Source: Actinomycetes bacterium (GTDB lineage: Bacteria > Actinomycetota > Acidimicrobiia > Acidimicrobiales > Palsa-688). From it: a stretch of DNA of 64,000 nucleotides. Position numbers and translations under genes: made by a program. The notes beneath the pieces are model-generated. The model did no database searches. It had not been told where the DNA came from and saw only the letters and a program-made list of their open reading frames with translations. The stretch is from the NCBI GenBank assembly GCA_021811865.1, contig JAKAQB010000011.1:5641-69640 (forward strand), written 5' to 3'. Shown piece by piece: positions 50,921 to 59,816 of the stretch; position 1 is the first letter of the stretch, and the number at the start of each line of letters is the position of its first letter.

Positions 50921-51910
50921 GTGCTACCGTTGACGAGGTGCACCCCGTCACAGGTCGGATTGAGCGCTGTCATCCCCACGTGCCGACGCCCCCACCTGCT
51001 GCCCGAAGCACTCGAACCCCTCTTCAGTGACACCGCCGTCGAAGAGATCGTCGTCGTGGACGACGGGTCCGGGGATACGACAGCCGAGGTCTGCGAGCAA
51101 CTCGCCGCCACCGCGCCAAAGCTGCGCCTGATCCAGCAACCCAACCAAGGCCCGGCGGAAGCCCGCCGCAAGGGTGCTCGAGCCGCCAGCGGGCGGATCG
51201 TCCTCATGCTCGACGATGACGTTGTCGCCGGACCGGGCCTCGGCTCGATGCACCTCGAGCACCACAAGCGGGACCCTCACGGTCTCGTCCTCGTCGGCTA
51301 CATGCCCCCCGATCTCCCCGTCCGGAGGAAGGCCGCCGACTTCCCGGTGCACCTCTACGCTCGAGACTACGAAGCGGTCTGTCGTCGCTACGAGGCGGAC
51401 CCAGATGAGGTCCTCCTCAACCTGTGGGGTGGTCACTTCTCGGTGCGACGCGACCTCCTCCTCGCTGCGGACTCCGTCCCCGCCGTAGCGGCCCACGAAG
51501 ACCAGATCCTCGGGTGGAACCTCCGCGCGCTTGGCTGCCACGGTCGCTTCGACCCTGGCCTGCCGTCACGTCACCGGTACGAACGCACCCCCGCGAGGTA
51601 CTTCCAGGATCACGAGCGGCGCGGAAGAGCCCTTGCCCTCCTCCCGGATCCCCCTACCGACGGCGTCCTCGTTATCCCGGCGGTGGGTCCCGGTGCCATC
51701 CGCGCCCTCGAGCGCCGCCTGGCAGGCGCTCCGACTGCGATGAGCCTCCTCCGTGCGGCTATGTTTGGCCTGGGTGTGGTTCGGGCGTGGAGGGCCCAGC
51801 TCGGGCTGGCTCGGGTCGTTCGCTCGAGCATTGGCTACCGCGCCTACCGCTCGACGCTCGCTGATCTCGATCACCCCACCTCTTCTGGGCCGGTGAGCCC
51901 CAGTACGTGA
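50921..51910 (+). CDS. Family 2 glycosyltransferase
   Basis: 329-residue GT-A transferase. LSAVIPTCRRPHLLPEALEP, EEIVVVDDGSGDTTAEVCEQ and RIVLMLDDDVVAGPGLGSMH are the core blocks; DPDEVLLNLWGGHFSVRRDL and AAHEDQILGWNLRALGCHGR the acceptor side. It is a paralogue of the gene at 36032-37096, sharing even the C-terminal hydrophobic helix followed by RAWRAQLG. GTG 50921 was chosen; TTG 50930 or an earlier ATG are possible. It is convergent with the next gene, with a 40-base overlap. Confidence 0.83.
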   Translation: MLPLTRCTPSQVGLSAVIPTCRRPHLLPEALEPLFSDTAVEEIVVVDDGSGDTTAEVCEQLAATAPKLRLIQQPNQGPAEARRKGARAASGRIVLMLDDDVVAGPGLGSMHLEHHKRDPHGLVLVGYMPPDLPVRRKAADFPVHLYARDYEAVCRRYEADPDEVLLNLWGGHFSVRRDLLLAADSVPAVAAHEDQILGWNLRALGCHGRFDPGLPSRHRYERTPARYFQDHERRGRALALLPDPPTDGVLVIPAVGPGAIRALERRLAGAPTAMSLLRAAMFGLGVVRAWRAQLGLARVVRSSIGYRAYRSTLADLDHPTSSGPVSPST

Positions 51911-52926
51911 CGGAGCTCGGCGAGTTGGTTCTCCCAGCGGCGCTCTTGACGCACCCTCGAATCCACCAGGTGCCCGATCCGCCCAGCGTAAGACTCAGCG
52001 AGCTCCCGAACGCCGGCGACGATGCCCTCCGCATCATTGCGGACCCGGATCGCCTCGGGGAACAACTCGGCCATGAGGGGCCAGTCCGACACGACAAGAG
52101 GCCGGCCGGCCCACACTGCCTCAAAGGCGGCCCGCATGGCCGAGGTGGGCTCGGTTGAGAGTGTCATGACGGCATCCGACGCGTACACCGCATCCCGGTA
52201 GTCCGGGAACGGCAACAACCCGGTCAAGGTGACGTTCGGGGGCACCAGCGCGCGGAGCTTCTCGGGGAACTTCCTCAAGTCGCCGGTTATGTGCACCTCC
52301 AGACTCGGCAATGATCGGGCGGCGTCGAGCACCTCCTCCACCGGCTCGTCCCCCCCGAAGGTGCAGACGTAGAGGAGGCGGGTCAATCCGCGAACAGCAG
52401 GGAGCGGGCGCAGCTCCCAGGTCCCGGGTGCCTCGTGGAGGATGAGAGCGCGGCCTCCCCAGCGCTCGACAACACCCGCCCAGTGCTCGGCCGTGACCAG
52501 ACAGGCCGCCGCCAGCGGCACCATTCGCCGGTGCACAGGCACGAGGCGGGCGGCCACGCGGTCCCCCTGGGCCCCGAAGGATCCCGGGTGGTCGTCGAGC
52601 ACCACCGTGGCACCGGTGAAGCGGGCGTACAGAAGAGCGATGATGCCAGGGAACACCGGAGGGTTGGTAACGATGAGGCGGCGGGGCTGCCGGAGGAGGA
52701 GCATCGCTGAAGTGACCCAAGCCGAGAGAAGCCAGCGCAGAGGTGGGGCCGGACGCCACTTGGCTCGGGGTGGCAGGCAGGCCAGAGCGGTCCCGCCGAG
52801 CGCGCCTGCTATCTCCGCCGACCGCCCGGCGACCGCACCCCACGAGAGGAACAGCGTCTGCCGATCGGGCAGCGGGCCCGGCAGACCGGATCTCGCCCTC
52901 ACCCGCCCGACGATGCCTGCGCCCAA
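51871..52926 (-). CDS. Family 4-like glycosyltransferase
   Basis: 351-residue GT-B protein. The first half has TLFLSWGAVAGRSAEIAGAL, RLIVTNPPVFPGIIALLYAR and VVLDDHPGSFGAQGDRVAAR. The second has LLYVCTFGGDEPVEEVLDAA, VTLTGLLPFPDYRDAVYASD and FEAVWAGRPLVVSDWPLMAE, the typical acceptor/donor domain with an E-x7-like region less clear than in classical GT4. Probably acts on a lipid-linked saccharide at the membrane. It follows the Wzz-like gene after 12 bases and shares its direction. Confidence 0.8.
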   Translation of the reverse strand: MGAGIVGRVRARSGLPGPLPDRQTLFLSWGAVAGRSAEIAGALGGTALACLPPRAKWRPAPPLRWLLSAWVTSAMLLLRQPRRLIVTNPPVFPGIIALLYARFTGATVVLDDHPGSFGAQGDRVAARLVPVHRRMVPLAAACLVTAEHWAGVVERWGGRALILHEAPGTWELRPLPAVRGLTRLLYVCTFGGDEPVEEVLDAARSLPSLEVHITGDLRKFPEKLRALVPPNVTLTGLLPFPDYRDAVYASDAVMTLSTEPTSAMRAAFEAVWAGRPLVVSDWPLMAELFPEAIRVRNDAEGIVAGVRELAESYAGRIGHLVDSRVRQERRWENQLAELRHVLGLTGPEEVG

Positions 52927-52938
52927 CTCGGGCAGGGG

Positions 52939-54090
52939 CTACCGCGCATCGCTTCCCACGATGCCCGACGGCCGGCGATCGACTACCCGAGCGCTGAGCG
53001 GGGAAGGACGCTCGACGAGCTCGAGCAACTCGGATCGGCGCGCCTGGCGACGCGGGAGCAGGACGGCCCAGTCGGGTCCGTGCCCGAACTGGGTGAGCAA
53101 CCGTACGGCACCCTCGACATCGGCGCGGCGCGTGCCCTCCACCACCACGAGGACGACCATCCCGGACGTGAGCGCGGCCTGCTGGCCCACTTGCGCCGAC
53201 CCAGGTGCACCGTAGGCCTGGAAGCTCGTAGCGGCGACGCCAGTGCCGCCCGACTTCCGTCGCGGCAGACTGTCCTCGGCTGCTGGAAGGCTGACGAGCC
53301 TGGCCAAGACGGATGTCAGTCGCTCGACGTCGTCGGCGTCCTGCGGTCGGGTCGAGACGACGGCGACGACCTGGCTGCGTGGCACAGACTGGCACCAGCG
53401 TCCGACGAGGGCGACTGCGGCATCACCCCAGAGCTGGTTCTTGTCGCTCACCGGGACTCGGAGGATCCGGCCGAGTTGGCCGGCTGCGTCGACCCTGGCA
53501 TCGAGCCATTCCCAGATCGCCATCAGGATGGCACCGAGGAGGACCCCGGCGAGAACGGCCACCAAGACGATGACGATGGTGCTCGCACCCACTCTTGTCG
53601 CGCCTCCCGGGAGGCTGGCGAGTCGAACCGACTGCGGGGGCACCGTGTCGCTCACGGCATGGGCGCCGGTCAACGCATTCGCCAAGGAGACGGCACCCCG
53701 CAAGGCCAGCCCTGCAGTCGGAGCCTTGTACTCGAGCTTGAGGATACCGGTCGTCGACGGGGCGAGGACCACGATCGAGTGGTGGACCGTTGCCACCGAC
53801 TCGCCCAGTTGGCCTGCGAGGGCTTGGAGGATCGCTGAGTCGTCGGGGATCAACCCGGCGTAGGTCGTCGCCAGCTGCGCGGCCTCCGCCGCCTGTCCCG
53901 GATTGGTCCGCGTCGCGCCGGGGTTGACGTAGGCGATCGCCGTGGCGCGATAGCTCACACGGGCAGTGGAGGAGATAGCGATGGCAGCTCCAACCGCCAA
54001 GAGGGTCGTGACGACGACGACCCAGCCCCGGCGGCGGAGCACCGCCCAGTTGGTCCCATCGCTTGTGCGTGCCGACCCGCCTCTCACCAT
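52939..54090 (-). CDS. Wzz-type chain-length/polysaccharide export protein
   Basis: 383-residue protein with two membrane helices (WVVVVTTLLAVGAAIAISST near residue 25 and STIVIVLVAVLAGVLLGAIL near residue 180) flanking a periplasmic-type domain with a short coiled region, the architecture of Wzz/capsular polysaccharide export co-polymerases. A cytoplasmic part follows (VVAVVSTRPQDADDVERLTS), resembling the BY-kinase fold but lacking a Walker A motif. ATG 54090 follows GGAGG; the earlier frame lacks a helix. It controls chain length or export of the polymer. Confidence 0.75.
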   Translation of the reverse strand: MVRGGSARTSDGTNWAVLRRRGWVVVVTTLLAVGAAIAISSTARVSYRATAIAYVNPGATRTNPGQAAEAAQLATTYAGLIPDDSAILQALAGQLGESVATVHHSIVVLAPSTTGILKLEYKAPTAGLALRGAVSLANALTGAHAVSDTVPPQSVRLASLPGGATRVGASTIVIVLVAVLAGVLLGAILMAIWEWLDARVDAAGQLGRILRVPVSDKNQLWGDAAVALVGRWCQSVPRSQVVAVVSTRPQDADDVERLTSVLARLVSLPAAEDSLPRRKSGGTGVAATSFQAYGAPGSAQVGQQAALTSGMVVLVVVEGTRRADVEGAVRLLTQFGHGPDWAVLLPRRQARRSELLELVERPSPLSARVVDRRPSGIVGSDAR

Positions 54091-54214
54091 CGGGCCTCCG
54101 CCCTGCGGGTGCTGGACCCGAAGGGCAGGTTGGTACCACCCGTGGACGACAGCACCCGCCTGTTGAGGCTCACCTATCCATTCTATCGGGGTCGGTTCAG
54201 GTCGGCTCGGCAGG

Positions 54215-56350
54215 TCATCCGATCCCGACGAACCGCGCGAAGCGACCGGTCGGCTGGCCGAGGTCGTGAGCATCACCGAAGCCCCGGACCACCCCGCTCC
54301 GGGTCACGAGCCAGAATCCGCGGAGATCGGGGGTCGAGGCCATTCCCGACACACTGCCGCTGAGGAGCCGCCGGGCGGACGACACGTACCGTGTGGCATC
54401 CCCAAAGGCGATCACTCGACTGTTCCTCGCGACCAACCAGTAGCCGGCCCCACCGGGCGACGGCTGCAGAGCCACGAATGAGCCGGCGATGTGACGCCTC
54501 CAAGCAGACCCGGCAAAGCGCGCCGTGCCATGGTTGAAGACGCGACCCCCGCGGGTGACCAGCCAGTAGCCCTCACCAGCCGGAGCCGCGGCGATGGCGA
54601 CGAAGGGACCGCCCACTGCGGTGTGGAGGTTGGACCCCTCGAAACGAGCGTCGCCGAAGCGGATCACCTGACCACGGTCGGTGAGCAGCCAGTAGCCGCG
54701 GTGGTCGGGAGTAGCTGCGATGGCCACGACGGAGCCACCTGGATCCAGCCGGCGGGCGCTTCCGTAGTAGGCCGCCCCACCGATCGGCTGCACCCGTCCG
54801 GCAGCGTTGACGAGCCATGCAGCACCCGGTGCGCCCGCACCAGCGACACCCACCACCCCAGGGATGGCCGACCGCTCAACCCGGGTGGCAGCACCAGCGG
54901 TGAATGACCACAGTCCTCCCGAGGCACTGGCGACGGTGTAATGCTCCACCGGCCTTGTGCTGGACGTCCCTGCAGCAGGGGCGGGCGCTGTAGCAGGAGC
55001 CGGCGGGACACTCGTGGTGGGCTCGCTGACGGGGCTGCCGATGGGCGGCGGAGGGGGCGGAGGTGGCGGAGGTGGTGCCGCCGAGGGATCCGCCGTGGTG
55101 GACGGGTCGCCCCCCGCGTCAACCGTCGTCGGCGGGCTCACCGTCGTCGGTGGGGCGGCGGTCGTCGACGGGTCCACCCCCGGGTCAACCGTCGTCGGCG
55201 GGCTCACCGTCGTCGGCGGGACGGCGGTCGTTGACGGCGGTGTCCCTCCGCCAGCACTCGAACCCGTGGCAACCGAGGTCGAAGCATCGCCTTCGCCCGC
55301 CTGCAGGTCGGAGATGAAGGCTTGGTAGCTCTGCGGGACGGAGGACGAGGAACTGGTCCCGTAGTCCCAGAAGATGGCGTTCGCCACGTTGTTGGTGGAG
55401 ATCCACTGCATCATCTCGTTGACGAAGGCGGCGTTGTCCCCGGATCCCTGGGCCGTCCCGTCGTTCCACAGTCCCCACTCGGGGAGCGACACCGGTTTGC
55501 CATGGGACGCCGCGAAGGCGGTCAGCCAGTTGAGACCGTAGGGCTCGGTGAGGATCGTGTTCCACTCCGTGGCGTTGCCAGGCATGGACGGCCACTGGGT
55601 GTCGTACACGTCGAGCCCGATGATGTCGACGTAGGCGTCGCCGGGATAGTAGTTGGCGAGGTTACCCACGCCGAGGTCTCCCCGCGTCGGGTTCCACTCG
55701 AATTGAAACTGCTGACCGGCGACCGACCGCATCGACGTGACGATGTTCTTCCAGTACTGCACGAAAGCGGCGGCCTGCCCGTTGGCGGCCCACGGGAACC
55801 AGCCGCCGTTGAACTCCCACCCGAGGCGAATGATCGAGCTGCCCTGCCCGTCGGCCACGAGACGCTGGGCCAGCGTCACGAAGTACGTGTTGTAGGCACC
55901 GCTCGCACCCTGGGCGAGCGAGCCGCCGCTGTTGGGGAGGATGGGCACCCCCCAGATCATCTTGAACCCCGATCCGGCCCACTGCGAGGTGAACCAGTTG
56001 GGATCGGAGATCGAAGCCCAGCTCGACCCGTCGAGGAAATCCATGGCGTAGCGGATCTGGCCACCAGACGCGGCGTTGACGGCTTGGGCCGCCGACACGT
56101 TGACCGGTCCGGTGTACACGCCCATGACCGAGGGCGCCGGAGAGCTCGACGTGTACGAAGCCAGCGCGGCTGTCGAGCCAAGGGTCGCTGCTTCACCTGG
56201 CATGCCTGCGACAGCGGCGCCAACGATCGAGAGCGAGGCCAGCACGATGACCGCAGACCGCCCGAGCCCCGAGCCGGGCACGGAGCCTGCGAAGCTGCCG
56301 CGCATCCGCCGGGGAGCTCTCGGGAGTGCCATGGGCAGTGTCTCGGCCAT
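54215..56350 (-). CDS. Secreted GH26-like hydrolase with polyproline linker and C-terminal repeats
   Basis: 711-residue exported protein. After a signal/anchor (SAVIVLASLSIVGAAVAG), residues about 70-360 resemble a GH26 beta-mannanase: IIRLGWEFNGGWFPW (acid/base Glu near 180) and VSLPEWGLWNDG (nucleophile Glu near 290). A Pro/Thr/Ser-rich linker with repeats of PPTTVSPPTTVDPG and a polyproline run follows. The last 250 residues are about five repeats of the type GYWLVTRGGRVFNHGTARF and FAGSAWRRH, likely beta-propeller-like wall-binding units common in Acidimicrobiia. It may trim or modify the polymer outside the cell. ATG 56350 precedes the basic signal region. Confidence 0.8.
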   Translation of the reverse strand: MAETLPMALPRAPRRMRGSFAGSVPGSGLGRSAVIVLASLSIVGAAVAGMPGEAATLGSTAALASYTSSSPAPSVMGVYTGPVNVSAAQAVNAASGGQIRYAMDFLDGSSWASISDPNWFTSQWAGSGFKMIWGVPILPNSGGSLAQGASGAYNTYFVTLAQRLVADGQGSSIIRLGWEFNGGWFPWAANGQAAAFVQYWKNIVTSMRSVAGQQFQFEWNPTRGDLGVGNLANYYPGDAYVDIIGLDVYDTQWPSMPGNATEWNTILTEPYGLNWLTAFAASHGKPVSLPEWGLWNDGTAQGSGDNAAFVNEMMQWISTNNVANAIFWDYGTSSSSSVPQSYQAFISDLQAGEGDASTSVATGSSAGGGTPPSTTAVPPTTVSPPTTVDPGVDPSTTAAPPTTVSPPTTVDAGGDPSTTADPSAAPPPPPPPPPPPIGSPVSEPTTSVPPAPATAPAPAAGTSSTRPVEHYTVASASGGLWSFTAGAATRVERSAIPGVVGVAGAGAPGAAWLVNAAGRVQPIGGAAYYGSARRLDPGGSVVAIAATPDHRGYWLLTDRGQVIRFGDARFEGSNLHTAVGGPFVAIAAAPAGEGYWLVTRGGRVFNHGTARFAGSAWRRHIAGSFVALQPSPGGAGYWLVARNSRVIAFGDATRYVSSARRLLSGSVSGMASTPDLRGFWLVTRSGVVRGFGDAHDLGQPTGRFARFVGIG

Positions 56351-56517
56351 GCACGCTGCGCGCTGAAGATGGCGGCGCAAACCACGCAGTACGAGCAATC
56401 CGCGCCGGCCCGAGCCCTGGCGTCACCTCCCCTCCCCATCGACCCCCCGCTCCGCTACCCTGTCGGCGCCCGGGTACCTCCAGGCAGGCACAACCCAACC
56501 CCTCACCTACGGAGATC

Positions 56518-57663
56518 TTGGACCTGGTCCTCAGAGGAAGCACGGAGCGTGCTACGACACGAGGGGCGTCCGGCACCATCCAGGTCCTCCTCTATTCGGA
56601 TGCACGGGAGGTCGGGGGCGCCGAGTTGAGTGCCGCCCGCCTCGTGGCATGCCTTCCCGACTCGATTAGGGTTCGGGTCGCCGCGATCGACAGCGGGGTT
56701 CTCGCCACGCTCGGGGGCGGTCGACCGGGCATCGATGGGTACCTCCTCCCCTCGGCCAGCAAGCGTGAGCTGGGCGCTGTCGCCGCCCACCTCGCCTTCT
56801 TCCGGCGACGGGCTGGCGAGTTGGACGTCGTGCACCTCAACCTGCGAACCCCATGGTCGTGCCAGTACGCACTTCTCGGTGCAACAGTGGCCGGCATCCC
56901 CGTCGTGACCACTGCCCATGCGGTGGTGAGAGCCTCCGGGTGGCTGCAAGGTCATCTTGCCCGCCGCCTCTTTGGACACGTCCGCTGCTGCGTGACCGTC
57001 TCCCACTGGGCAGCGGGGGAGGTCGCGTCGATGTGGGGTCTTCCGGAGTCCGTGGTGCGGGTGATCCCCAACGGCATCAACCCAGCAACGATCGTCTCTG
57101 GCAGGGCGGGGCCGATCGCCGGTCGCCGGTCGCCGGTCGTCGGCTGCGTCGGACGGCTCTCGCCCGAGAAGGGTTTCGACATCGCTCTTCGGGCCCTCCT
57201 GGACTTGCCAGGGGTCCGACTCGAAGTCGTCGGCGACGGCTTGGAGCGGCCGGCGCTCGAGTCGCTGGCCACCTCCCTGGGTGTAGCTGACCGGGTCGAG
57301 TTCCTCGGCTGGATGGCCGACCCGACTGCGAGGATGGCCTCCTGGGATGCGCTGGCCGTCCCGTCCCGGCTGGAGAGTTTTGGTGTCGTCGCCGTGGAGG
57401 CTATGCTCGTCGGCGTGCCGGTTGTGGCTGCCGCCGCCGGTGGTCTCCCAGAGGTCGTCAGGGACGGGGAGACCGGCGTGCTCGTCCAGGTGGAGAGCCC
57501 AAACGCTTTGGCGGCAGGCCTCCGCCAGGTGCTCCACGATGGTGCATACCGCCGCCGGCTGGTCCTCTCGGCGACGGAGGCGGTGCGAAGGGACTTCACG
57601 TCTGCTGCGATGGCCGAGCGCTACGCCGAGGTCTACTCCCAGGTGAGCTCCCCACTGGCGTGA
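56518..57663 (+). CDS. Family 4 glycosyltransferase
   Basis: 381-residue GT-B transferase. VLLYSDAREVGGAELSAARL opens the acceptor domain, VVHLNLRTPWSCQYALLGAT follows, and VVGCVGRLSPEKGFDIALRA, VEFLGWMADPTARMASWDAL with SRLESFGVVAVEAMLVGVPV form the donor domain with the ExxxxxxxE pattern. TTG 56518 is chosen because GGAG lies 6 bases upstream and the earlier in-frame ATG is antisense to the hydrolase gene. It overlaps the deacetylase start by 4 bases. Confidence 0.87.
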   Translation: MDLVLRGSTERATTRGASGTIQVLLYSDAREVGGAELSAARLVACLPDSIRVRVAAIDSGVLATLGGGRPGIDGYLLPSASKRELGAVAAHLAFFRRRAGELDVVHLNLRTPWSCQYALLGATVAGIPVVTTAHAVVRASGWLQGHLARRLFGHVRCCVTVSHWAAGEVASMWGLPESVVRVIPNGINPATIVSGRAGPIAGRRSPVVGCVGRLSPEKGFDIALRALLDLPGVRLEVVGDGLERPALESLATSLGVADRVEFLGWMADPTARMASWDALAVPSRLESFGVVAVEAMLVGVPVVAAAAGGLPEVVRDGETGVLVQVESPNALAAGLRQVLHDGAYRRRLVLSATEAVRRDFTSAAMAERYAEVYSQVSSPLA

Positions 57664-58466
57664 GTGGCGACTATCCCCAGTTCCGCCGCCGGAGCAGTCG
57701 GGCTCGGATCCTGCTGCCACCCGTTATCCTCGCGTACCACAGCGTCAACGACGTGCCGCTCGCTCTTGACTACTACCGCCTGGCGACACCACCAGCCCAA
57801 CTGGACAGGGACCTTCGGTTCTTCAGATGCCTGGGGTACCGGACTGTCACCTTCTCGGAGATGGCCCGGCGAGCATCCCAGGGTGGCGCGCGAGGACACC
57901 TGGCGGTGACCTTCGACGACGGCTTCGCCGACAACCTCACGGCCGCCGTCCAAGTGCTCGCACGCCACGGCACCCCGGCGACCACGTTCGTCATCGCCGG
58001 GATGCTCGGCGAGCCCCATCCTGATGCGCCCGCCAGCTCCATCCTCAGCGCCCCACAAGTCCGGGATCTGAGGCGCGCCGGTTTCGAGATCGGGGCTCAC
58101 GGCGTGCACCACGTCGACCTGACCTCCGTACCTCGCGCCGTCGCCTGCGAGGAGATGCGGAGGTCCAAGCTCCTGCTGGAGGACGTGCTCCAGGAACGGA
58201 TAGCCGCCCTCGCGTACCCGTTCGGCAAGACCGACCTCGGGGTCGCCGCGGATGCAGCGGCAGCCGGTTTCGAGGCCGCCTGTGTCATCCACGGAGGGAC
58301 GTGGACGAACCCCTGGATGCTGCCGCGGGTCCCAACCGGCAACGCCATGCGGCTGCGGCGGGTATGGCTGTCCAGTCACCCGCGACTGGAGGTTCTCGCC
58401 GACTGGATCCTCAGCCTCTCACGACGGTCGCCCGTGCCGGGATCGGCGGGACTGAAGCCGAGCTGA
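57660..58466 (+). CDS. Polysaccharide deacetylase (NodB domain)
   Basis: 268-residue NodB-type deacetylase that removes N-acetyl groups from polysaccharides with a metal. Motif 1 HLAVTFDDGFADNLTAAVQV has the catalytic and ligand aspartates; motif 2 EIGAHGVHHVDL has the metal histidines; motif 3 ALAYPFGKTDLG follows. No signal peptide is obvious, so it may act on lipid-linked precursors in the cytosol, or the N-terminal strand is an anchor. GTG 57660 overlaps the stop of the transferase (GTGA). Confidence 0.88.
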   Translation: MSGDYPQFRRRSSRARILLPPVILAYHSVNDVPLALDYYRLATPPAQLDRDLRFFRCLGYRTVTFSEMARRASQGGARGHLAVTFDDGFADNLTAAVQVLARHGTPATTFVIAGMLGEPHPDAPASSILSAPQVRDLRRAGFEIGAHGVHHVDLTSVPRAVACEEMRRSKLLLEDVLQERIAALAYPFGKTDLGVAADAAAAGFEAACVIHGGTWTNPWMLPRVPTGNAMRLRRVWLSSHPRLEVLADWILSLSRRSPVPGSAGLKPS

Positions 58467-58498
58467 CCCTGCGGCCGGTCGCTGCCAGACGCGTGTCG

Positions 58499-59737
58499 CT
58501 AGGACCCATCGGCGGTTGGAGTGGATCGGCGAGCCGGCCCTTCCCCGGCGCCAGTTCCCATGGGCGGGGAGGTGCTTGGCGACACGCGCTGGGCACCCCG
58601 ACGCCACTGGCTGGGGCAGCCAACTCCGAGCAGTCGGGCGAGCACGGGAACGGCAACGGGGGCCACCGTCGCCGGCTCGGCAACCTGGTAGTGGTAATGA
58701 AGTCCGGGGGTCCCGTTCACCTCGAGCACCGCGCCGCCGGCAACGTGGAGTGGCACGGACGTGTCTGGTGTCACCAGGTCGATCCCAGCCAGGCGGAGGC
58801 GCGTCAGTCGCACCGCCCGGGCGCATTGCGCGACAAGCTCGGGCGCAAACGACTCCACCGTCTCGTTCTCCCCGGCGGCGTTGTAGCTGACCTTGCCCGT
58901 CACCTCGACTCGGTGACCTCGTGGAGCCACCGAGCCGATGTCGTACCCCTGGCGGGTCAGCGCCAGCTCGCAGTCAAGGTCCACCCGGATGAGACGCGCC
59001 GCCTCGTCGTGCCCAGACGACAACCTCCGGCGGTTCTCCGCGGCGATCAACTGACCCACCGTCGACGACCCGTCGCCCGTCACGGCGGCTGGCCTGCGCC
59101 GCACGGCCCCGAGCAGCTCCCCGTCAAGGAACAGCAACCGGTACTCATGGCCCGGCACCTGGCGCTCGACAAGGATGCGGTCTGCCCAACGGCCCGCTGC
59201 CAGCCAGGCGCGCACCAACTCGTCAGGCGTCCGCACGTTGCAGGTCACCCCCGCACCGCCACCCGTACCTGCCGCTGGCTTCACCACGTGACCCGGGGCA
59301 TCCCCTGAGCCGCCGAGCACCAACGGCATGGAAGCCCGGAGACGGCGGCGATCGAGCTCGAGATGCTCAGGCACGGCGATCCCGCTATCGGCGAGCACCG
59401 CATGCACCAGTGGCTTGTTTAACGCAAAGGCAGTTGTGGACGGATGGTCGAGCATCACCAGGTTCTGCCAGACGATGGTCTCCACCCTTCCCGAGCGGAT
59501 CACCATGAAGCCGTCCGAGAGTTGCTCCACGTCGGCCCCGAGTTGTTCGGCAGCCTGCTGCCAAATCCGGATGTACGCCTCGCTGTGGTAGGACGCAAGC
59601 CGCCGATCGTGTGCCGGGGCCGCACGGCGTTCCTGGATCAGGGTTCGCAAGCCACCTGAGCGCATGCGGTCGATGCGGGGAGCGACTCGCCGGCCGGGTC
59701 CAGGGGCCGTGGATACCGCCTCGAGTACGATCGACAT
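58499..59737 (-). CDS. ATP-grasp ligase (cyanophycin synthetase/RimK-like)
   Basis: 412-residue ATP-grasp protein. The ATP-binding blocks are GHVVKPAAGTGGGAGVTCNV, ILVERQVPGHEYRLLFLDGE, and the metal-binding end LAGIDLVTPDTSVPL with GAVLEVNGTPGLHYHYQVAE. The segment GDGSSTVGQLIAAENRRRL is typical of the cyanophycin-synthetase-like branch. The N-terminal 120 residues (YIRIWQQAAEQLGADVEQLS) are not a standard preATP fold. A C-terminal 40-residue low-complexity tail follows. The substrate could be a peptide or amino-sugar modification. ATG 59737 is the first in a sensible frame. Confidence 0.8.
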   Translation of the reverse strand: MSIVLEAVSTAPGPGRRVAPRIDRMRSGGLRTLIQERRAAPAHDRRLASYHSEAYIRIWQQAAEQLGADVEQLSDGFMVIRSGRVETIVWQNLVMLDHPSTTAFALNKPLVHAVLADSGIAVPEHLELDRRRLRASMPLVLGGSGDAPGHVVKPAAGTGGGAGVTCNVRTPDELVRAWLAAGRWADRILVERQVPGHEYRLLFLDGELLGAVRRRPAAVTGDGSSTVGQLIAAENRRRLSSGHDEAARLIRVDLDCELALTRQGYDIGSVAPRGHRVEVTGKVSYNAAGENETVESFAPELVAQCARAVRLTRLRLAGIDLVTPDTSVPLHVAGGAVLEVNGTPGLHYHYQVAEPATVAPVAVPVLARLLGVGCPSQWRRGAQRVSPSTSPPMGTGAGEGPARRSTPTADGS

Positions 59738-59816
59738 CGCTTTCGGTGTCAACGTCCCCCGCCCTTTGCGGCGCGCTTCACATGCCGACGTTGCCCGAAG
59801 CAACCCACGCTCGCGG

